NCBI GenBank assembly: GCA_002403105.1
Contig: DHHD01000059.1
Span: 1-26,657, forward strand
Origin: Anaerolineaceae bacterium UBA4781
Lineage (GTDB): Bacteria; Chloroflexota; Anaerolineae; Anaerolineales; Anaerolineaceae
Length of the DNA: 26,657 nucleotides
Direction of reading: 5' to 3'
Under the pieces are notes generated by a model, which ran no database searches, had not been told where the DNA came from, and was given only the letters and a program-made list of their open reading frames with translations. Positions 21,938 to 26,657 of this stretch are shown piece after piece (the stretch's first letter is position 1; each line of letters opens with the position of its first letter). A program made the position numbers and the translations under genes.

Positions 21938-23206
21938 ATGCGAAAATATTCAATTGCTTTTCTAATGCTTGCACTGCTCTTCGTAGCTGCATGTTCGAAA
22001 AACGGCGATACAACCGCGGTAGATGCTGCTCAGGAGACTTCTGATACTTCAGCACAATCCCCAACTGTTGAAGCGACAGCCGCCCCATTTACCACTGTTG
22101 ATGAACCCTGCCAATCATTTAATTTAGCTGATGATGTACTGCTCTCCCCGGTTGATGAGAATGTTCCGGCAATTACAGCTACCGATCTCTCTTATGGACC
22201 TGCAGATGCTGAGTACACATTCATTGTCTATAGTAATTTCACCTGTTCTCATTGTGCAAATCTGGAACCGATCCTCGAAACAATCCAGTCTTTATATCCA
22301 CAGGATGTTCGAGTGATCTTTCGCTATGTGACCACCGGCGATAATTCAAATATCGCTGCGCAAGCTGTTGAAGCTGCAAATATTCAAGGCAAATTCACAG
22401 AGATGAAAGATATTCTCTTCGAAAATCAAGCAACTTGGTATTACTACACTGCCGATGAATTCCGTACCTGGTTAGGTGAACAAGCAACAGCTTTTGGTAT
22501 GGATGTAGAGCAATTCAATACCGATCTCGATTCTGAAACCATCCTTAATAAAATTGTCGAAAATCGAACCAAGGTGGATGAATTGGGTATTACCGGAACC
22601 CCTACCCTGTATATCAATAACAGACAGTACAGCCCCTATCAGGATCGCAGCATTTTCACGCTTGCTACTCTCATCAATGTTATGGGGGTTGCTGATCGCC
22701 AATTGGGAGATTGCCCCACAGTAGATACCGATTTTTCAAAAGATCTGCAAGCGGTGATTTCCACCAATCTTGGTGATATTGTTATTGATCTGTATGAAGA
22801 CGAAACTCCCATTACCGTTGCGTATTTCAAGTATTTGGTTGAGAACGGTTGGTACGATAATTCCGATGTCTTTATTTCAACCAGTGAATACATCATTAGC
22901 GGTGATCCTTCTCACACGCTTTATGGTGGACCGGGATTTGTTTTTTACAATGAAATTTCTACAGAACAAACATTGGATGAAGAAGGACTGCTGGTTTCAT
23001 TCAATCGCTATGGCACCGGGTACAATTCCGGCGTGATTATGTTGACCAGGAGCGCTGTTACTGATTTTTCCGGTGAGTTTTCAGTATTTGGGAAAGTCAT
23101 TGAAGGAATGGATATTCTGAATGCAATGACCGATCGCGCATACTCGCTGGATCCCACTGATCCGTTCTACGACAGCATTACCAGCATTACCATCGTTGAA
23201 AAATGA
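21938..23206 (+). CDS. Lipoprotein with DsbA-like thioredoxin fold and degenerate cyclophilin domain
   Basis: A signal peptide with lipobox FVAAC puts the lipid anchor on Cys19, followed by a flexible Ser/Thr/Ala-rich linker. Residues about 80-255 form a DsbA-like thioredoxin domain: FTCSHC with Cys103 and Cys106, and the cis-proline GTPT (Pro222). Residues about 268-422 form a cyclophilin-type domain: STNLGDIVIDLYEDETPITVAYFKYLV, then GPGFVFYNEI and VFGKVIEGMDIL. The cyclophilin catalytic positions look lost: the F-H-R motif reads DVFISTS, the M-x-Q-G-G-D motif reads IISGDP, and the S-Q-F-F-I strand reads NSGVIMLT. Thus disulfide chemistry is likely and prolyl isomerase activity doubtful. 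AAAGGGA precedes the ATG. Its stop overlaps the PrsW start. Confidence 0.88.
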   Translation: MRKYSIAFLMLALLFVAACSKNGDTTAVDAAQETSDTSAQSPTVEATAAPFTTVDEPCQSFNLADDVLLSPVDENVPAITATDLSYGPADAEYTFIVYSNFTCSHCANLEPILETIQSLYPQDVRVIFRYVTTGDNSNIAAQAVEAANIQGKFTEMKDILFENQATWYYYTADEFRTWLGEQATAFGMDVEQFNTDLDSETILNKIVENRTKVDELGITGTPTLYINNRQYSPYQDRSIFTLATLINVMGVADRQLGDCPTVDTDFSKDLQAVISTNLGDIVIDLYEDETPITVAYFKYLVENGWYDNSDVFISTSEYIISGDPSHTLYGGPGFVFYNEISTEQTLDEEGLLVSFNRYGTGYNSGVIMLTRSAVTDFSGEFSVFGKVIEGMDILNAMTDRAYSLDPTDPFYDSITSITIVEK

Positions 23207-24462
23207 CGACCGTTGAAGGAAGAAAAAATGATTGGTTAAAAATCAGCCAGTTCATTTTTAGCTTGATCGCATTCTTAATAACAACCATCAGTGCCGCCAG
23301 CAAAACAGCTGGCGGTCTTCTTTTTCGCTCAACCTTTGGTCTTTCAATAGATGAAACAGGGCTGCTTTTATCATTGGGTTCAGTGTGTATTTTATTGGCG
23401 GTGATCCATTTTTTTGCTCTGGCACAAGCATTGAAAGAACCTTCCCTTCCCAAAAAAACTTCAAAGATAAAAATGGACTCGTTTATCCTGGCGTCAGTAG
23501 CGCTCCTGAGTTGGGCAGTCGTCTTGACCCTCACCTATTTTCATATTGGCGAGCAGTTCTTTGCTTCTATCCAATCCTATTTAATTCCCCTCGAAATCTG
23601 GATACCGATCTGGTGGTTTGTGGAGTTGGGAAAAAGAAACCTGCCCCGCATCACAGTGCGCAAACGTTCTGCTGCTTTAAGCCTTGGTTCCAGCTATGTT
23701 GTCATTCTTATCATAGTCTTTGAATTGATCATCATTGCTCTAATTTTCGCTGGTATTTTAATTTATTTAAACGCTCAACCTCAAATTCAACAGTGGTTGA
23801 AGACCATCACTATTCCACAAGACCTTGCGCAAGTTGACGAAACGCTTTTAGAACACTATTTGGTCGTTCTTCTTCAGAATCCCTGGTTTGTTACAGCGAT
23901 TTTTCTGGTGGTCGGTATCATCGCTCCCATTATTGAGGAAAGCTTGAAACCCCTGGCAATTTGGAGCCTTCGAAAACGCTTGCTTACTCCTTCACAGGGT
24001 TTCATTTTGGGTCTATATTTTGGCGCTGCTTTTTCATTGATAGAAAATGCTGGCATGGTCATTCAATTCGGGTCGGAAGGTTTGGTTGAAAATATCCTCC
24101 TGCGTGCGTCAACCGCCTTACTACATATTACCTGCAGTGGGTTGGTAGGTTGCGGTTACGCACGCTCCATGCAACCCGGTAAAAATAGTGCTTTTATAAA
24201 ACCGCTCCTGGTTGCATTTCTTTTTCATGGAATGTGGAATTCTTTTGCTGTACTTTTCAGTTTTTCTTCATTAGCTTCTCAAATGCAATTCACCTGGCTC
24301 CTTCCATCTGGCTGGAAACCGGTATCGATGATCGCCATGATTCTGGAGTGGATTGTGATATTGTGCTTCTTGTGGAAAAAGAATCTACAATTAAAAAAAG
24401 AAGTTTTGCTTGAAGCGCACAGAAATAGTGAGGGCGGGGTTTTTATGAATGAAGTAGAATAA
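23203..24462 (+). CDS. PrsW-family intramembrane metalloprotease
   Basis: The 419 residues have eight or nine hydrophobic helices. The family motifs are in order: EESLK at 245-249 (E-E-x-x-K), FSLIEN at 277-282 (Glu281), and histidines His308 (ALLHIT) and His342 (FLFHGMWNS). In Bacillus subtilis PrsW makes the first cut in an anti-sigma factor under envelope stress. The N-terminal 240 residues with four or five helices and a soluble segment are longer than in the Bacillus protein. The start ATG lies in ATGA shared with the stop of the lipoprotein gene, so translation is coupled. No anti-sigma or sigma factor gene is within the window. The substrate is unknown. Confidence 0.88.
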   Translation: MTTVEGRKNDWLKISQFIFSLIAFLITTISAASKTAGGLLFRSTFGLSIDETGLLLSLGSVCILLAVIHFFALAQALKEPSLPKKTSKIKMDSFILASVALLSWAVVLTLTYFHIGEQFFASIQSYLIPLEIWIPIWWFVELGKRNLPRITVRKRSAALSLGSSYVVILIIVFELIIIALIFAGILIYLNAQPQIQQWLKTITIPQDLAQVDETLLEHYLVVLLQNPWFVTAIFLVVGIIAPIIEESLKPLAIWSLRKRLLTPSQGFILGLYFGAAFSLIENAGMVIQFGSEGLVENILLRASTALLHITCSGLVGCGYARSMQPGKNSAFIKPLLVAFLFHGMWNSFAVLFSFSSLASQMQFTWLLPSGWKPVSMIAMILEWIVILCFLWKKNLQLKKEVLLEAHRNSEGGVFMNEVE

Positions 24463-24479
24463 ACCAGGAGAACAAACCA

Positions 24480-25139
24480 GTGAAGAGATCAACGCTGCAG
24501 TGTCTTGTACGATTTCTCATGCGTACACTAACGAAAACCCAATTCTTTGGATTGGAAAATATCCCTACAGAGGGGGGGGTAATCATCGCTATTAATCATC
24601 TTTCTTATCTTGATATCCCGCTGCTCTTCATAAATCCGCGCCGCCTGGATATTACTGCTCTGATCACCACCAAATATCAAGCTCATCCCTTCATTCGATG
24701 GTTTTCTGAGACTGCCGGTGGTATTTGGATCGATCGCGATATCGCTGATTTCACCGCGATTCGTAAAGCTTCTCAAGTCCTCGCTCAGGGTAAATCACTG
24801 GGCATCTCACCCGAAGGTACGCGCAGTCAAACTCATGCGCTGGCCGAAGGAAAACAGGGCACGGCCATGCTGGCTTTGAAAAGCGGTGTTCCCATTGTGC
24901 CCGCCGGAATCCAGGGAACTGAATTTGCGATCGATGAAATGAAACACTTCAAAAAACCACACATGATCGCTTCTTTTGGCAAACCTTTCACTCTTGCTCC
25001 CCTCACCGAAACCGAAGGGCGCGCAGAGATCTTGCAACGTTATACAGAAGAGATCATGTGCCGTATTGCTGTTCTTTTACCGGAAAAATACCAGGGGGTC
25101 TATAAGAATCACCCCCGCTTAAAAGAATTCGCTGTTTAA
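24480..25139 (+). CDS. plsC: 1-acyl-sn-glycerol-3-phosphate acyltransferase family protein
   Basis: This 219-residue protein should add the second acyl chain to lysophosphatidic acid in phospholipid synthesis. It has the acyltransferase motifs NHLSYLD at 39-45 (His40, Asp45), GGIWIDRD at 80-87, SPEGTRS at 110-116, and VPIVPAGIQGTE at about 133-144. It starts with GTG; AGGAGA lies about eight bases ahead. It follows prsW by 17 bases and precedes comEC by two. Related acyltransferases act on other lysolipids, so the symbol is given for the family. Confidence 0.88.
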   Translation: MKRSTLQCLVRFLMRTLTKTQFFGLENIPTEGGVIIAINHLSYLDIPLLFINPRRLDITALITTKYQAHPFIRWFSETAGGIWIDRDIADFTAIRKASQVLAQGKSLGISPEGTRSQTHALAEGKQGTAMLALKSGVPIVPAGIQGTEFAIDEMKHFKKPHMIASFGKPFTLAPLTETEGRAEILQRYTEEIMCRIAVLLPEKYQGVYKNHPRLKEFAV

Positions 25140-25141
25140 AT

Positions 25142-26657
25142 ATGCCAAAATTGGTACTCCTCTGGATTTCAGCCATCTTTTTAGCTGGGATCATCACAGC
25201 TGGAGTAGCACCAATTTCGTCGGTCTGGCTTATTGGTTTCATTTTGGCTATCCTCCTTCTTCTCTATTCTTTTTTTAGAAGAAAAGATGAACATGCCAAA
25301 CGCTTGTTATTTTTATCCCTGCTTCTAATAGCTTTTTTTAGTGGTGCGCTGCGTTACCAACTCTTTTCTGAGGGATCTTCCTCAATTCTGGTCACAGAAT
25401 CCACAACAAATGAACCTCTCACCTTGCAGGTTAAAGTGGTAGAACCAACTGTTGATTCCATCCAATATGGCGAGACGGTTGTAGAACTCCAAAAAATTTT
25501 AGATTCGTCCGGGAATTGGCAACCGGTTGATGGAAAAATAAGAATACGGCTGCCCGTATCATTTAACTTTGAGTATCACACCACAATCACACTGAAAGGA
25601 AATTTAGTTTCGGCAGTAGAAACGAACAGCAAAGCGCATACCTCCTGGCTCAAACGCAATGGTATTGATTATCAGATGTTCTATCCAACGGTTATAGATA
25701 ATACTCCAGACGAAGATCTTTCGTTCATGGGTGTTTTATACAGCTTCCGCAGCCATGCACACCAAATACTGCAATCTATCATGCCATTCCCTGAATGTGA
25801 ACTGTTGGCAGGCATTCTGCTGGGAATCGATTCACGCATTCCCGATTACTTGAGCGAAGCCTATCGCCTGACAGGTACCGCACACATCATTGCCATTTCT
25901 GGATTCAATATCGCCCTGATCTCGGGCATCATCAGTAAATTTTTCAATCGTGTCTTGCCATATCGGATAGGTGCTTTGGTTTCTATTTTGGTCATTGCGT
26001 TTTATGCACTTTTTGTAGGAGCGCAGCCCTCGGTTCTGCGCGCCGCATTGATGGGAATCATTTCCATCCCGGCTTATCTGATCGGTCGTAGAGTCATTGG
26101 TATTCATTCGCTTGCCATCACCGCTGCTTGTATGGCATTGTTCAATCCATATCTACTGTGGGATGTGAGTTTTCAGCTCTCTATCTGTGCCACCTTCGGT
26201 ATTTTAATGTTCGCGGATTTCTTTACACAAAAAACGGATATCCTTCTGCAAAAAAGCGCCTTGCCATCCAAAGAATTTCTTTTGGGATTCATAAAGGATT
26301 TTCTGATCACTACATTTTCTGCACAGGTGGCAATCTTTCCGGTTCTGGTCAGTCATTTTGAAGAATTTTCATTGATCTCACCTCTGGTAAATTTGTTTAT
26401 CCTGCCTTTGCAGCCAGCCATCATGATCCTGGGAGGTATTGCTCTACTGGCCGGACTCTTGTTTTATCCCTTGGGCAGGTTGGTAGGTTTAATAGTCTGG
26501 TTTATCGCTGCTTTCAATGATCAGATTGTTCTGCTTTTTTCCCAGATCCCGCTCGCGCTTGTTTTTGATCGCACTTGGGGTTTTTGGACCGGTCTGGGGG
26601 CGAATATCTTGTTGATATTCTTTGTCCTGCGAGATCAACGGAATTCTCACGCTCATC
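25142..26657 (+). CDS. comEC: ComEC/Rec2 DNA-uptake channel protein, 3' end beyond the window
   Basis: ComEC forms the membrane channel for single-stranded DNA in natural transformation. The 505 visible codons show three N-terminal hydrophobic helices, a soluble extracellular OB-like region at about 85-185 (the DUF4131 part), and the competence domain with its signature GTAHIIAISGFNIAL at about 246-260 (G-L-x-H-L-x-A-I-S-G-L-H elsewhere), VGAQPSVLRAALMG, and further helices to the window end. The frame stays open to base 26657; a C-terminal metallo-beta-lactamase-like domain, if present, is outside. ATG 25142 lies two bases after plsC, so the genes are co-translated. No other competence gene is in view. 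Confidence 0.9.
   Translation, partial: MPKLVLLWISAIFLAGIITAGVAPISSVWLIGFILAILLLLYSFFRRKDEHAKRLLFLSLLLIAFFSGALRYQLFSEGSSSILVTESTTNEPLTLQVKVVEPTVDSIQYGETVVELQKILDSSGNWQPVDGKIRIRLPVSFNFEYHTTITLKGNLVSAVETNSKAHTSWLKRNGIDYQMFYPTVIDNTPDEDLSFMGVLYSFRSHAHQILQSIMPFPECELLAGILLGIDSRIPDYLSEAYRLTGTAHIIAISGFNIALISGIISKFFNRVLPYRIGALVSILVIAFYALFVGAQPSVLRAALMGIISIPAYLIGRRVIGIHSLAITAACMALFNPYLLWDVSFQLSICATFGILMFADFFTQKTDILLQKSALPSKEFLLGFIKDFLITTFSAQVAIFPVLVSHFEEFSLISPLVNLFILPLQPAIMILGGIALLAGLLFYPLGRLVGLIVWFIAAFNDQIVLLFSQIPLALVFDRTWGFWTGLGANILLIFFVLRDQRNSHAH

Noticed and set aside
1..26657. CRISPR arrays, insertion sequences, prophage or toxin-antitoxin genes
   Set aside because: I looked for repeated units, transposase motifs and paired small genes on both strands and saw none.

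Overview
The window reads as bacterial chromosome of housekeeping type, about half G+C, densely packed with genes on both strands. It carries no phage, transposon, CRISPR or toxin genes. The protein families and their grouping (an AAA ATPase with an R3H domain next to tmk, a PrsW-family protease, DUF2334, a cyclophilin-containing lipoprotein, and a PEP/pyruvate-binding protein without the usual catalytic domains) look most like Chloroflexota, probably class Anaerolineae. This is recognition by eye, not a database match. Promoters fit ordinary sigma-70 spacing and genes mostly start behind GGAGG-type ribosome binding sites.

Layout. 1-2.2 kb: the 3' part of recN, a promoter directly followed by a strong hairpin, a small two-helix membrane protein, and a tRNA-Arg with anticodon GCG. 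2.2-4.4 kb: surE convergent with ychF, then tRNA-Leu(CAA) with its own promoter and terminator. 4.5-8.3 kb: a sugar-phosphate nucleotidyltransferase, a class I/II aminotransferase and gatB. 8.4-13.6 kb: three separately controlled genes, namely glutamate dehydrogenase, dnaN (beta clamp) and an unusual PEP/pyruvate-binding protein. 13.6-17.0 kb on the minus strand: a three-gene unit of ABC-2 ATPase, ABC-2 permease and a DUF2334 lipoprotein. 17.08-17.14 kb: two perfect parS sites in the divergent intergenic region. 17.2-18.7 kb: pdxS-pdxT for PLP synthesis, ending in an intrinsic terminator that lies inside the beginning of the next reading frame. 18.7-26.7 kb: a GNAT-like protein, then a tight run of R3H-AAA ATPase, tmk, DsbA-cyclophilin lipoprotein, prsW, plsC and comEC. 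Several joints of this run overlap or nearly touch; comEC is cut by the window end.

How the genes relate. Most are core functions: DNA repair and replication (recN, dnaN, tmk), translation (tRNAs, gatB, ychF), nitrogen and cofactor metabolism (gdhA, the aminotransferase, pdxST, whose product PLP the aminotransferase needs), and envelope functions (the ABC-2 unit, DUF2334 and DsbA-cyclophilin lipoproteins, PrsW, PlsC, ComEC). The parS pair and dnaN suggest, but do not prove, that the region is near the replication origin; no dnaA, parA or parB is present.

No complete undescribed system stands out. The best leads are the parS pair, the terminator embedded in a coding sequence, the translationally coupled DsbA-cyclophilin lipoprotein and PrsW pair, and the PEP/pyruvate-binding protein that lacks the visible phosphohistidine motif. 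Several start codons were moved downstream of the longest open frame because of ribosome binding sites and promoters; each case is explained in its entry.
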